From Chrysochromulina tobinii (taxonomy: Eukaryota > Haptophyta > Prymnesiales > Chrysochromulinaceae): a DNA stretch of 20,832 nucleotides. How positions within the stretch are numbered: position 1 is the stretch's first letter; each line of letters begins with the position of its first letter. The stretch covers positions 1-20,832 of the forward strand of contig JWZX01000750.1 in assembly GCA_001275005.1 (NCBI GenBank). The letters are read 5' to 3'. This document shows, piece by piece, positions 1 to 8,374 of this stretch. A program made the position numbers and the translations under genes. The notes beneath the pieces are model-generated. The model was not told where the DNA came from. It did no database searches and worked only from the letters and a program-made list of their open reading frames with translations.

Positions 1-162
1 CTAAAGTACCCGGTAAGAGCTCCTCACCACCGAAACGAGAAACGACAAACGGGGGTGGGGAAGCCGGCGGTAGCACTCTAAACATTAAGTGATCAAACAC
101 ACAAACACACGTTCACATTCACACACGTTCACATTCTCCCCCGGTGTTTTCATATTGTCTCG

Positions 163-179
163 CACATTCACATTCACAC
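163..179 (+). promoter_or_regulatory. CACATTC-type repeat upstream of gene A
   Basis: This is the best copy in a CA-rich stretch (about 95-180) made of repeated CACATTCAC-like words, ending about 85 bases before the ATG of gene A. A 14-base part (ATTCACATTCACAC) recurs at 5723-5736, about 80 bases before the ATG of gene C. The shared spacing suggests a promoter or 5' leader element. It could also be plain microsatellite drift. Confidence 0.3.
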
Positions 180-264
180 TCAATTTTGTGCCGTGCCCCC
201 CATCGTCGCACGCGAGACCTCTTTATTCGCACGCGCCGCACAACCCGCCGGCGCTGTGTGTACC

Positions 265-1473
265 ATGGAGATGCTGCAGGCCGGCCTTCGCGACCCCCCC
301 GGCCTCTGGATTCTCGCGCTTTCAACCGCGCTCCACATCAAGACCCACATCACAGGTGGGGATTGGCTGACGTATTCGATGATGTTCGCATTTGATGCGG
401 TGTTCATCTGGTGGTGCTGGACCACACCTCAGCCGGTCGCTGTCGGCAAGGTGACGCAGCTGATCATCTACCCACTCAAGTCGGCGCGGGGGGTCTCGGT
501 GAGCTCCGCAAAGCTGGATGCGTTCGGTCTGGCCTATGATCGGCGTTGGATGGTCGTGGACAAGGGCGGCAACTTCATGTCGCAGCGCCGCGCGCCGCGC
601 CTGGCACTCATCGAGGCGCAGCTGCCCAAGTCGGACGACGAGCCGCTGCGGCTCCAGGACACCTCCGGCAAGATGAAGCCCTTGAGAGTGCCTCTCGTGC
701 GCCACGCCGCGGAGGAGAGCCAAGTGCGTTGTTGGGATGACCACATTTCAGCCGTGGATCAGGGTGACGCGGCTGCCGCGTGGCTTGCAGCGGTGCTGGG
801 CGTCGACGATGTTCGGCTGGTGCGCATGGCCGATGGCGCGACCCGACCGTGCAGCCCCAAGTACGCGCCCACGACGGCGCAGACGGCCTTCTCTGATGGG
901 TTCCCCATCCTCCTCACCAACGACGCGTCACTCGCACAGCTCAATGCCCGGCTCGAAGCGCGCGGGAAGGGCACCATCCCCATGGACCGGTTCCGACCCA
1001 ACCTGGTCATCGGGGCCGCCAACGGCAGCGGCGAGGGCGGGGCGCTCGGGATGGCGCCCGGCCCCTTTGCCGAGGACGAGTGGGCGGCGATCACCATCGA
1101 ACGAAATGGTCGAAATGAGGCGTCGTTTCGTGTCGTCAAGCCGTGTGCCCGCTGCAAGATGCCCACGATCAACCAGCAGACCGGCGTCCCCGACGGGCGC
1201 GGCTCGAGCGATGCCGTGCTCGGCGCCGACGACACCGATGAGGGGGGCGGACCCGTCGCGAGTGCGGAGCCGACGGCGACGCTGCGCACGTTCCGAACGG
1301 GTGAGCTCCTTGGCTACAAGAAGGCCGGGTGGAAGAACGACGTCTTCTTTGGTCAGAACCTGGTGATGCATGACGCGGAGGGCGCCACGATCCGCGTGGG
1401 TGACGCGGTCGTCGCCACGCAGCGCCGCCGACCGAGCTGGCTCGCTCGGGGCGTCCTCGGAGTTCACTATTGA
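265..1473 (+). CDS. MOSC-domain protein, mARC-like molybdenum oxidoreductase, membrane anchored
   Basis: A 402-residue intronless protein. The frame is open further upstream, but the first ATG (265) has a good context (ACCATGG) and is chosen as the start. Residues 34-52 are hydrophobic and aromatic (a likely N-terminal anchor), as in the outer-mitochondrial-membrane mARC proteins. Next come the MOSC N-terminal beta barrel (about 62-160; YPLKSARG at 69-76, DRRWMVVD at 92-99, SQRRAPRLALI at 106-116) and the MOSC domain (about 195-385; CSPKYAPTTAQTAFSDGFP from 196, IPMDRFRPNLVI at 238-249). The motif KPCARCKMPT (292-301) matches the place where mARC proteins bind molybdenum cofactor through a cysteine; C294 or C297 is the candidate. 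The family reduces N-hydroxylated compounds with cytochrome b5 and its reductase. The substrate here is unknown. An acidic/Gly insert (about 310-335) follows the Cys motif. Family call is firm; location is inferred. Confidence 0.9.
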   Translation: MEMLQAGLRDPPGLWILALSTALHIKTHITGGDWLTYSMMFAFDAVFIWWCWTTPQPVAVGKVTQLIIYPLKSARGVSVSSAKLDAFGLAYDRRWMVVDKGGNFMSQRRAPRLALIEAQLPKSDDEPLRLQDTSGKMKPLRVPLVRHAAEESQVRCWDDHISAVDQGDAAAAWLAAVLGVDDVRLVRMADGATRPCSPKYAPTTAQTAFSDGFPILLTNDASLAQLNARLEARGKGTIPMDRFRPNLVIGAANGSGEGGALGMAPGPFAEDEWAAITIERNGRNEASFRVVKPCARCKMPTINQQTGVPDGRGSSDAVLGADDTDEGGGPVASAEPTATLRTFRTGELLGYKKAGWKNDVFFGQNLVMHDAEGATIRVGDAVVATQRRRPSWLARGVLGVHY

Positions 1474-1519
1474 GAGACGAAGCGCCACAGGGCGGCGCGA
1501 TGTGACGGGGTTGCTGCTC

Positions 1520-4500
1520 ATGGAAGTTGGGCTTGACATGTCAAGCAGGTACCGGGTAGGGCTCAGGATTTCAGAGCCTCCAAACTGAAAATTTCGCGTC
1601 GTCCTGTGGCCACGGCGACCGTACTGTGCGACCTCGTCAGCCTCCTCCCGAGGTGCCGCTGCTGCTGCTGCCTCCGTGGCCAGGAGGACCGAGAGCCCTT
1701 GCGCGCGGCGACCTTGACTGCCGGCATCTCCTCAAGTGATCCGAAACCCTTTGGCCACGGCCTGCAGCGCTCGGCGAACGAGGTGACCGCAGAGGCCATC
1801 CGAGCCCAAGAGTGGTGCTTGGAGAACCTCGCCGAGCCGCAGGCGAAGAACGCACCTCGTGAGGAGGACGATGGGCGGCGGCGGCATACGCATCGCAAGC
1901 AGCGCCGACTGGAAGCCTCGAGTGGAGTGGAGCTCGCTGCTGCGGCGGGCAGCAGCACGACGACGTGGGAGCTGCCCGATGGCCCGGCTGAGGCGCACCT
2001 GGATGCGGCAGTGGCCGCGCTGCTGCCGAAACTCGAGGCTATCCCGAGCGGTGCGCTCATCACGAAGGTCAGCAGCATGAGCGGCAATCTATCCGAGCTC
2101 CTCGCGGTCGCGCAGCTCGTCGCGGACCGTGTGAGTACCGAGGGCGCGGTGCTCGTGCGTGCCGGCTGCTTCGCGTGGCTCGCGGCCGCACTGCGCCGCA
2201 CCGACGTGCTGAGCAGTGCGGCCGCGGCGCACCGGCTGTGCTACGCCACCCGATGCGTGCTCGAAGCGTGCGCCGCCACCGCGAGCGCTTCGACACCGAC
2301 GGGAGTGCAGGCGACGTTGCTCGTACGCTCCCGCTCCGCTCTCCGACGCCTGCACGGCGAGTGCATGCAAGTGCTCACCACGGCGCCTTTCCCCACAGGT
2401 ACGCTCGGCGCTCTGCGACGTCTCGACGATGAGTGCAAAGGGCGATAGCCCGACGAGCCTCGCCGTTGGCCTGTGCGGTCTCCTCCGGCGTCACGACGAC
2501 TTTGGGCCGTTGTGCATGGACGCCTTGCATGCGTTGGCTCTCTCCATCCAGCTTGGTGGCGGCGGAGCAGCCACGGCAGCCCTGAGCGCTGCCCTGAGCG
2601 CTGGGGCCGTCGAGCTGTCGCTCGAGTGGGTAGGCCGACGCGGCGGCGGTGCGCTGGCGGAGCGGGAGATGCAAGCGGCGGGCGCGGCGGTGCTGGCTGC
2701 GACCTTCGGTGCGAGGACGGCCGTTGGGGGCTCCGCTGAAGAGGAGGAGGGTGCGGAGGAGGGTGGTGGGCGGCTCGCCCAGGCGCCCGCGACGGCGCTC
2801 GCCCGGGCGCCCGCGACGGCGCTGTGCTCCGCGTCGTCTATTGCCGATGCGAGTGCGCCTGACGAAACGCGCCGCCGTGGGCACCCGGGCGAGCCTGACG
2901 AAACGCGCCGCCGCGGGCACCCAGGCGAGCCTGACGAAACGCGTCGCCGCGCCGCTGTCCTCCGAAGCGCAGCGCAACGCCTCGTCAGTGCGGGAGGCGT
3001 CGGGATCATCGGAAGTGCGCTGCATGCGCATGCCAACCCGAGTGCCACCACCGACCACTTGGTGCTCGCACTCCTAGGAGCGTACCAAGCGATCGCGCCC
3101 ACGTTTGCGGACTGCTGGGCGCAGCTCGAGGACGCAAGGGTGCTGCAGGCCTGCACCGGCATTGTGCTGGCTGCGTCCTCGGGTACGCCTTTGGGCGGCG
3201 GTGCGAGCGCCGCATGTGCTGATGGAGCTGATGGAGCCCACCGCGGCAGAGGTGCACAAGGGATGGCCGTTACGACCGCTGGTAACGGGCGCGATGCTTT
3301 GAGTGTCCTTCGATCCCGCGTGTCCCGCCATGCAAGTGCTCACTACGGCGCGACCCGCATTGCAAGTGCTCACTACGGCGCGTTCCGCCTGCAAGTGCTC
3401 ACTACGGCGCCACTCCCCCCACAGGTGCCTTGAGTGCCCTTCGATCCCGCGCGTCCCGCCATGCTGCCAAGGCCTCGCTCCACCTGCTGTGCGCCGCCCT
3501 CTTGATGCGCACGCACGGCGGCACTCCGGGAGGCGCCGTCTCGGGCGTCTCGGGCACTCCGACGCACTCGTGCGCGCGCGGCGCCGTCTTGGGCGGGCTC
3601 GGTGCTCCTTTGGCGCAGTCGTCCGCTTCATCAATGGCCCTTTCCTCGGCTGTGCTGCAACTGCTGGCGGCGCTCGCGCGGCTGGCTGTGGAAACGCGCC
3701 ACTACGCGCCCAAGCTGCTGGGGGATCTTGAGAGGGCGGCGCCGGCAGCAGCGGCCGTGCCGCACGTCCTTCGTGGCGATCGCGAGGGTGAGGGCTCCTA
3801 ATGACCCTCGATTGCTCTCCTAATGACCCTCGATTGCTCTCCTAATGACCCTTGATTGCTCTCCTGATGACCCTCGATTGCTCTCCTGATGATCTTTGAT
3901 TGCTCTCCTAATGACCCTTGATTGCTCTCCTAATGATCTTTGATTGCTCTCCTAATGACCCTTGTGCGGATCGCGAGGGTTCGCTGCATGCGAGCTCTGC
4001 GCACTCCTCGAGCCTAGCATGCAAGTGCTCACCACGGCGCCATTTCCCCACAGGTGCGCGGGCTGCATGCGAGCTCTTAGCGCTCCTCGACCCCTCAGCG
4101 GCACCGCCCAAGGGTATCGTCAATGCGCTGGTCGCCGCGGCCCGAAGCACTCGAGAGGATGAGGACGAGGGCGGCCAGGGGGACCAGGGAGGTAAGGGCG
4201 GCAAGGGCGGTTGGACGGACGGTGGGAACGCGATGCGCACGTGGCGCCGCCCTGCATGCAAGTGCTCACCACGGCGTGATGTCCCCCACAGGTGTGTGGT
4301 GTGCCGCGCTTCTGAGCCTGTGCTGTCGCCCCCGCCCCATCGAGTCGGCCGCCGCCACGTCGCAGTCTCATCAGGCCTTCGAGGCGTTGGCGAGCATTGC
4401 GCTTCACAAGAGCGACACGTCTTCACAGCAGCGCTACACGTCTTCACAGCAGGCGCTGCCTCTGAGCTTGCTGTCGGTGGCGGCATGCCTCGCTGTGCTG

Positions 4501-5609
4501 CCACCAACGCGAGCGGCCGAGCTGGCCGACTCTCTCTGTGAGGCCGAGCTCGGACTCCTTGATATGATTCGATGGGCTCTCGGTCCCTTAGCCGCTGGCA
4601 TGCGCACGGGCGGCGCGGCTGTGAATCGGCACGCTGTGAATCGGCGCGCCGCCGCCCCCGCTGCCGCCGCCCCCCTCGGCGCCGCCGAGGGTCGTGATGC
4701 GCCGGGTGAGCTGCCCCTAGGCACAAGCCCCCGTGCTCTGGCGGCCTCCTTGCGCCTCGTGAGCGCGCTGCTCCGATATGACGGCGCACCGCGCCGGCAG
4801 GCTTACATCGAGTTGCCCATCCTCGGACGACCCGCAGCGCTCGCAAGCTTATTGGGTCGTGCCGATCTGAGCGCCGTCCCGAGCGTCCAGGCGGCAGGCT
4901 GCGCTCTTGTGCGCGTCCTCCTCACCAATGCAGGCAGCGGCGGCGGTGCTGGCGGCGGCGGCGGTGCTGGCGGCGGCGGCGGTGCTGGCGGCTGTGGGCT
5001 CCGCCACTCTCTTTCAGAGGGGGGGAGCTGTTGCGGCCTGTCGTCGCGCCAAGGCTGCGAAGCTTCGTCAACTGCTTCGTCAACTGCTTCGTCAACTGCG
5101 TCTTCGGCGCTCGACGAGTACTTCGAGGCCACGCTCGCGGCGCTCGTCGCCCATGGCCATGATGGCCGGAGCGCCGCGTCCCTCGAGATCGCGTGCGACG
5201 CGTCGGAGGTGCTCGGCGTCTTCGCACTCCTCGAGCCTTGCATGCAAGTGCTCACTACGGCGCCATCCCCCCACAGGTGCTCGGCGTCTTCGCCACCCGA
5301 CAGGCGGGCGCCCTCCATCACAAAGGCGCCCTCGTCGTCGGCGCCGTCGTGGGCGCTCTCGAGGCTCACGGGCGCACGTCGACCGAGGCGGCGCGCGCTG
5401 GCTGCTACGCGCTGCGCGCCCTCTGCCTCGCGCGCAGTGACCAGGGCGATAAGCGAGCGCGCCTGGCGGCACGGCAGCGCCTCGACGAGCTGCGCTCGAT
5501 GGAGGGGGCTCGACACCTCAAGGCGACACTCGACGCGCAAGGGCACAAGCTGCCGCGCCCGCTGCGCACGTCATGCGTAGAGCTACTCCAGGATATGGGC
5601 GCAAAGTAA
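1520..5609 (+). CDS. ARM/HEAT-like helical repeat protein, seven exons (gene B)
   Basis: Proposed exons: 1520-1548, 1641-2322, 2399-3281, 3425-3787, 4054-4191, 4292-5208, 5277-5609, which sum to 3345 bases (1114 residues). The frame changes at several junctions and every one closes in phase, which supports the model. The product is Ala/Leu-rich with paired amphipathic helices typical of armadillo or HEAT repeats, for example VLVRAGCFAWLAAALRR, PSVQAAGCALVRVLLTNAG and STEAARAGCYALRALCLARS. Low-complexity inserts interrupt it: a 12-residue repeat encoded at 2858-2950, a Gly run near 4930-4990, and a Ser/Thr/Ala repeat near 5060-5105. Such proteins are usually protein-binding scaffolds; I see no enzyme motif and assign no function. 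The first exon (ATG 1520) is the weakest part: the main frame from 1641 has no ATG before 2077, and the proposed AG|GTACCG donor with acceptor at 1640 restores phase. Exon 2 between about 3190 and 3281 is also uncertain, because another frame looks equally protein-like there. Confidence 0.7.
1549..1640 (+). other. Candidate intron 1 of gene B (ordinary, weak)
   Basis: Donor AG|GTACCG, acceptor CTCGTCAG. It joins the only nearby ATG (1520, second ATG at 1538) in frame to the long open frame. It holds neither the cassette nor an array. Support is phase agreement only; a non-AUG start or a start at 2077 remain possible. Confidence 0.35.
2323..2398 (+). other. Intron 2 of gene B with introner cassette
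   Basis: Donor CTC|GTACGC, acceptor CCCCACAG, 76 bases, phase 0. The intron begins with an imperfect copy of the exon that follows it (GTACGCTC, then a similar CTCYGCGACG-type stretch). The cassette occupies 2364-2398. Splicing changes from frame 1 to frame 2 and removes the stop at 2446-2448. Confidence 0.8.
2364..2398 (+). mobile_element. Introner cassette copy 1
   Basis: A 35-base unit: CATGCAAGTGCTCACC, ACGGCGC, short pyrimidine spacer, CCCCACAG. The GCTCAC core resembles a branch site and the end is the acceptor, so the unit carries all 3' splicing signals. Other copies lie at 3389-3424, 4018-4053, 4255-4291, 5241-5276, 13630-13667, 14477-14514 and 14791-14831. All are in the same orientation as their gene. 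No terminal inverted repeats or coding capacity are visible, so any mobility would be non-autonomous. Confidence 0.65.
2858..2950 (+). repeat. 36-bp in-frame tandem repeat in gene B
   Basis: Two full copies (2858-2893, 2894-2929) and a partial third encode the 12-residue unit PDETRRRGHPGE. A shorter 24-base duplication giving LAxAPATA lies just upstream (about 2773-2822). The array keeps the frame, so it is a coding low-complexity linker between helical segments. Confidence 0.85.
3282..3424 (+). other. Intron 3 of gene B with three cassette copies
   Basis: Donor G|GTAACG, acceptor CCCCCACAG, 143 bases, phase 1. A copy of the next exon (ATGCTTTGAGTGTCCTTCG, compared with GTGCCTTGAGTGCCCTTCG) starts at 3294, 12 bases inside the intron. 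The GT expected at its edge has become AT, and the donor appears moved to the in-frame GTAACG. Three cassette cores follow in tandem (from 3329, 3359 and 3389); only the last has the acceptor tail. Confidence 0.6.
3329..3424 (+). mobile_element. Triple tandem introner cassette
   Basis: The core TGCAAGTGCTCACTACGGCG occurs three times about 30 bases apart. The first two lack the CCCCACAG end and run into CCGC-rich spacers, as if the core had been duplicated without the acceptor. Confidence 0.6.
3788..4053 (+). other. Intron 4 of gene B, hybrid of array and cassette
   Basis: Donor G|GTGAGG, acceptor CCCCACAG, 266 bases, phase 1. It holds an 8-unit 22-bp array (3795-3963), then a copy of the upstream exon end (GGATCGCGAGGGT at 3968-3980), then a copy of the downstream exon start (GCTGCATGCGAGCTC, about 3983-3997), then the cassette (4018-4053). 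It is the one intron here in which both construction types meet. Confidence 0.75.
3795..3963 (+). repeat. 22-bp tandem array of branch-site-like units
   Basis: Eight units with exact 22-base spacing (CTAAT/CTGAT at 3798, 3820, 3842, 3864, 3886, 3908, 3930, 3952). The consensus is CTCCTAATGACCCTCGATTG plus CT. Each unit carries CTAAT or CTGAT, both good eukaryotic branch-point sequences. Confidence 0.9.
4192..4291 (+). other. Intron 5 of gene B with introner cassette
   Basis: Donor G|GTAAGG (the most canonical donor of the gene), acceptor CCCCCACAG, 100 bases, phase 1. The cassette is at 4255-4291. No convincing copy of the downstream exon is seen at its 5' end, unlike most others. Confidence 0.8.
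5209..5276 (+). other. Intron 6 of gene B with introner cassette
   Basis: Donor GAG|GTGCTC, acceptor CCCCCCACAG, 68 bases, phase 0. The first 17 bases (GTGCTCGGCGTCTTCGC) are identical to the first 17 of the next exon (5277-5293). The cassette is at 5241-5276. A clean example of the exon-copy architecture. Confidence 0.9.
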
Positions 5610-5818
5610 TCTTCAACTCAGTAGAGGTCCCGAAGCGAATAGCGCTTTCATGTATCTTTGACACCCAGAGTGTCTTTCTTTTGAGTAGGATCCTTGTTGA
5701 CAAAGAAGTCACACAGACACATATTCACATTCACACGTGTGGCGTTCGTGTGGATGCGTTGGTGACGTGGCCGCGCTCGAGAGACGCTCGATAATTTCCG
5801 CGAGCGCTTCGCTCGAGA
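5610..5818 (+). promoter_or_regulatory. Intergenic region between B and C, likely promoter of gene C
   Basis: A 209-base spacer. It holds the CACATTC-type word shared with gene A (5723-5736) and a CACGTG core in CACACGTGTGG (5731-5741). No TATA box stands out. Confidence 0.35.
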
Positions 5819-6814
5819 ATGTCCGAAGAGGCAGGACTCGCCTTCCTTGAAGAGAACAAGGCCAAGGAGGGCGTGATCACTCTCCCGTCTGGGCTCCAGT
5901 ACAAGGTGCTGGTCGAGGGCGGCGGTGTGGAGCATCCGACGGTCAGCTCTCCGTGTGAGTGCCACTATGCGGGACGGCTCCTCGACGGCACAGAGTTCGA
6001 CTCGTCGTACAAGCGAGGCCAGCCGACCACCTTCGCGCCCAACCAAGTCATCAAGGGCTGGACTGAGGCCATGCAGCTCATGGTGCAGGGTGACAAGTGG
6101 GAGATGTACATCCCATATCAGCTCGCATACGGTGCAGCCGGCAAGCCGCCCAAGATCCCGGCCAAGGCGATGCTCATCTTTGTGATGGAGATCGTCAAGA
6201 TCAAGGGCGACACCGTGCCGCGGAAGCTGCCGTACCCGGAGTGGACGGAGGCGGAGCTCGCGCTCTGGCTGGACAAGGACGAGGCGGCGTGCACGACTTG
6301 GCGCGAGGGGCGGCTTCAAAAGTGGGAGGCGGGCGACGAGAAGTTGAAGAGCTCGTACCCGACGCGTGAGGCGCTCGACGCCTGGCTTGACGGCCAGTGC
6401 CTCAACTCGCGCAACAAGAGCCTGTGGAAGCGCACCCGAGCCGCCAAGAAGATGGCGGAGGCGCCGACCCCTCCGCCCGCCGCGCCCGCGATGACGCCGA
6501 AGTTTGCGCGCACGCTGCTGGACCAGGCGCTCGCGGCCTTCACGGTGCCCGAGAACAAGTCGAAGCTGACGGCCATCGTCGCAGAGTGCGAGGCGGCGCC
6601 GCCCGAGTCGCAGATGATGATGCGCATGTCGAAGATCATGCCAGCCGTACAGGAGATGATGACGAAGCCGCTCGAAGAGGCCGGCTTCCGAGCGGACGAC
6701 TTGATGAGTGTGATGATGCAGATCCGCTCCTTCGAGGCGCAGGACCCCTCGATCGCTGCTGACTGCGCCAAGCTGACGAAGGCGGTCATGGGCGACCTCT
6801 CCGACTTTGCGTGA
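5819..6814 (+). CDS. FKBP-type peptidyl-prolyl cis-trans isomerase with a novel C-terminal extension
   Basis: A 331-residue intronless protein. The N-terminal stretch (GLAFLEENKAKEGVITLPSG, 6-25) is like the Mip/FklB lead-in to the FKBP fold. The FKBP domain (about 26-128) keeps the expected pocket residues: Y50, F60, D61, V77-I78, W81, Y104 (LAYG) and F121. It should catalyse proline isomerisation and may bind FK506-type ligands. Residues 135-331 match no family I know: a Trp-rich part (EWTEAELALWLDKDEAACTT from 141, RLQKWE), a basic stretch near 220, a Pro/Ala linker, then a Met-rich helical segment (QMMMRMSKIMPAVQEMMTK). No signal or transit peptide is evident, so it is probably cytosolic or nuclear. 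The ATG follows an in-frame stop closely, so the start is secure. Confidence 0.93.
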   Translation: MSEEAGLAFLEENKAKEGVITLPSGLQYKVLVEGGGVEHPTVSSPCECHYAGRLLDGTEFDSSYKRGQPTTFAPNQVIKGWTEAMQLMVQGDKWEMYIPYQLAYGAAGKPPKIPAKAMLIFVMEIVKIKGDTVPRKLPYPEWTEAELALWLDKDEAACTTWREGRLQKWEAGDEKLKSSYPTREALDAWLDGQCLNSRNKSLWKRTRAAKKMAEAPTPPPAAPAMTPKFARTLLDQALAAFTVPENKSKLTAIVAECEAAPPESQMMMRMSKIMPAVQEMMTKPLEEAGFRADDLMSVMMQIRSFEAQDPSIAADCAKLTKAVMGDLSDFA

Positions 6815-7306
6815 GGTCTGAAGCCCGGGCGAACCTCTGACGACAGGCAGGAGGTTTCTCCAGAGAGGTCTCTGATACGAATTAACGGAACCTGAGTCGA
6901 CGACAGGTGGAGGTCTCTCCACCCACGCGGGGTACTGTATCTAAGGATCGGATAGCTGATCGCACATGACGTGACGCAGCGGCGGTGTGTCCGGTGTGTG
7001 TATCGACACAGGTTGGCGTGGAACACGCTGCTCAGACGTCGCACACCGACACAAGCACACTAACCGCTTTCGGCTACTGAATTCGGGTCTGTCACAGTCA
7101 CACACCTTGAGTTCCACACCCGCACGGACCCGCCACTCGCCACATCCGCGACCGCGGCCCCGCCCGGGAGGACATGAGATGTTTGCATGCGCGTGTTCGT
7201 GCTTGCAACAGCCGCCGCTCGCTCACGGCGCGGTGTCGATGCTCCCCGCGCGTAATTCCCTCGGCCTGGGGGGGAGGGGGGGGGTGCTCCTGTCCGTCGC
7301 TTCCGC
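6815..7306. other. Convergent intergenic region between C and D
   Basis: 492 bases holding the 3' ends of both genes. It contains two related GACGACAGG...GAGGT...CTCTCCA stretches (about 6839-6870 and 6899-6926). The second forms a perfect 7-bp hairpin with a 4-base loop (6906-6923). A purine/G tract lies at 7267-7284, just past the end of gene D, and would be C-rich in its transcript. No gene is convincing here. Confidence 0.6.
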
Positions 7307-8224
7307 TCAGAAGGGGATCTGTCCCTCACGGAACAGGGGTGTGTCTTCCTCACCCTCGGCCTGGGTGCTCGGACCGAAGAGGTCATCCATCTCCGCGTCG
7401 AGCTCGGCGCCGCGCTCGCCGCCGCGCTCCGCGCGAGATAGCATCTGGTCATCAAGGGGGCTGCCGTCGCCACCGCGTGACGAAGCCATTGCCGCGCCCG
7501 CCACGGCGCCAAAGGCGCTGCTACCCATACCGGCCGCCAGACCGGCGACGTTGGCGGCGACGTTGGCCTTGTAATTGGCCGGGTTGTACGCGCCGTCGTT
7601 GGCGCCGCCCTTGCCGCTCATCTCGTCGATGAATCTCGAGATCTCAGCCCGATCGCTCAGCTGTTCGTAACTCAAGCCCACCTGCTTCTGTCGCGCGAGC
7701 GTCGCGGCGTACAGCAGCTGCTTATCGGTTGGGAGGAGCGAGTCGGACGCGCTGCTGCGGAGCGAGCTGCCACCGCCGCCGTAGGAACGCCCACCCGCCG
7801 CAGGCGTCGCCAAGTGCTGGTTCTGGTCGATGTACTCGCTGATGGCCTTGGCGCTGCTGCGCACCGCGGCCGGCAGTGGCTCGTTCTTGGTGGCCGCGAG
7901 GCTCTCAGCAAAGGCAATCTGGCGCGCCGAGGGCGCGGACTTGCCGAGGGCCTCCTCGATGAAGGCGCTGCACCGCTCGCGGTCGAGGAGCGCGTCCTGC
8001 GGCAGCGCCAGGCCAGAGCGCTGCGCCAGCTGCTGCGCGTACCGGACCTGCTTCTCACTCGGCTCGGAGCCATAACCCCCGGCCGAGTCGGTGAATTGCA
8101 TGCGCGTCGCATGCAGCGCAGCCGTATGCGCGCGCAGTGGCGACGTCAGGGCCGCGAGGCGCAACGTCGCCGGCGGAGTAGAGGCGAGCGCTCGAAAGAG
8201 GACGCTCGCCAAGTTGCTCGCCAT
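7307..8224 (-). CDS. PSxKQ-repeat protein with organellar presequence and SSB-like C-terminus
   Basis: A 305-residue intronless protein read from 8224. The frame extends to another ATG at 8308, but the start at 8224 begins a classic presequence (MASNLASVLFRALASTPPAT and onward; Arg, Ser and Ala, no acids, for over 40 residues), suggesting a mitochondrion or plastid. Three related segments follow: 55-94 (PSEKQVRYAQQLA), 98-135 (PSARQIAFAESLA) and 165-203 (PTDKQLLYAATLA), each ending in a LP/LS...FIDE-type helix. I associate such repeats with C-terminal regions of some topoisomerases and other DNA-binding proteins, but cannot confirm the family. An Ala/Gly-rich middle (220-250) leads to an acidic tail ending EGQIPF, reminiscent of the DDDIPF tip of bacterial SSB. 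There is no OB fold. A role in organelle DNA maintenance is a guess. Confidence 0.8.
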   Translation of the reverse strand: MASNLASVLFRALASTPPATLRLAALTSPLRAHTAALHATRMQFTDSAGGYGSEPSEKQVRYAQQLAQRSGLALPQDALLDRERCSAFIEEALGKSAPSARQIAFAESLAATKNEPLPAAVRSSAKAISEYIDQNQHLATPAAGGRSYGGGGSSLRSSASDSLLPTDKQLLYAATLARQKQVGLSYEQLSDRAEISRFIDEMSGKGGANDGAYNPANYKANVAANVAGLAAGMGSSAFGAVAGAAMASSRGGDGSPLDDQMLSRAERGGERGAELDAEMDDLFGPSTQAEGEEDTPLFREGQIPF

Positions 8225-8374
8225 CAGCCCTTGGCGACTCAAACTTTGTTGATTACACTCGACATTTCTTTCCTGTGTTCGGTCCAAACTAAAGAGAAGG
8301 GCTTCCATGCCGTAGTGGAAGACTGAATTCCCTTTTTCGGCAACTTTTTCGAGCTCCCATCTCTCATCCCATCC
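8225..8374. promoter_or_regulatory. Divergent promoter region of D and E
   Basis: 150 bases separate the two start codons. The region is AT-richer than its surroundings (for example TTTGTTGATTACACTCGACATTTC). No TATA box is clear. Both genes carry Arg/Ser/Leu-rich N-termini and may serve the same organelle, but co-regulation is only inferred from position. Confidence 0.4.

Noticed and set aside
3795-3963. 22-bp tandem repeats as a minisatellite or non-coding RNA gene
   Set aside because: They fall between a valid donor and acceptor in phase and carry branch-site motifs; intron content explains them.
5648-6922. 424-residue antisense open frame opposite the FKBP gene
   Set aside because: It mirrors a conserved gene in GC-rich DNA, is rich in Arg/Leu/His shadow residues and has no recognisable domain.
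7267-7284. G-rich tract as a quadruplex regulator
   Set aside because: Only two uneven G runs on one strand; not enough evenly spaced runs to claim it.
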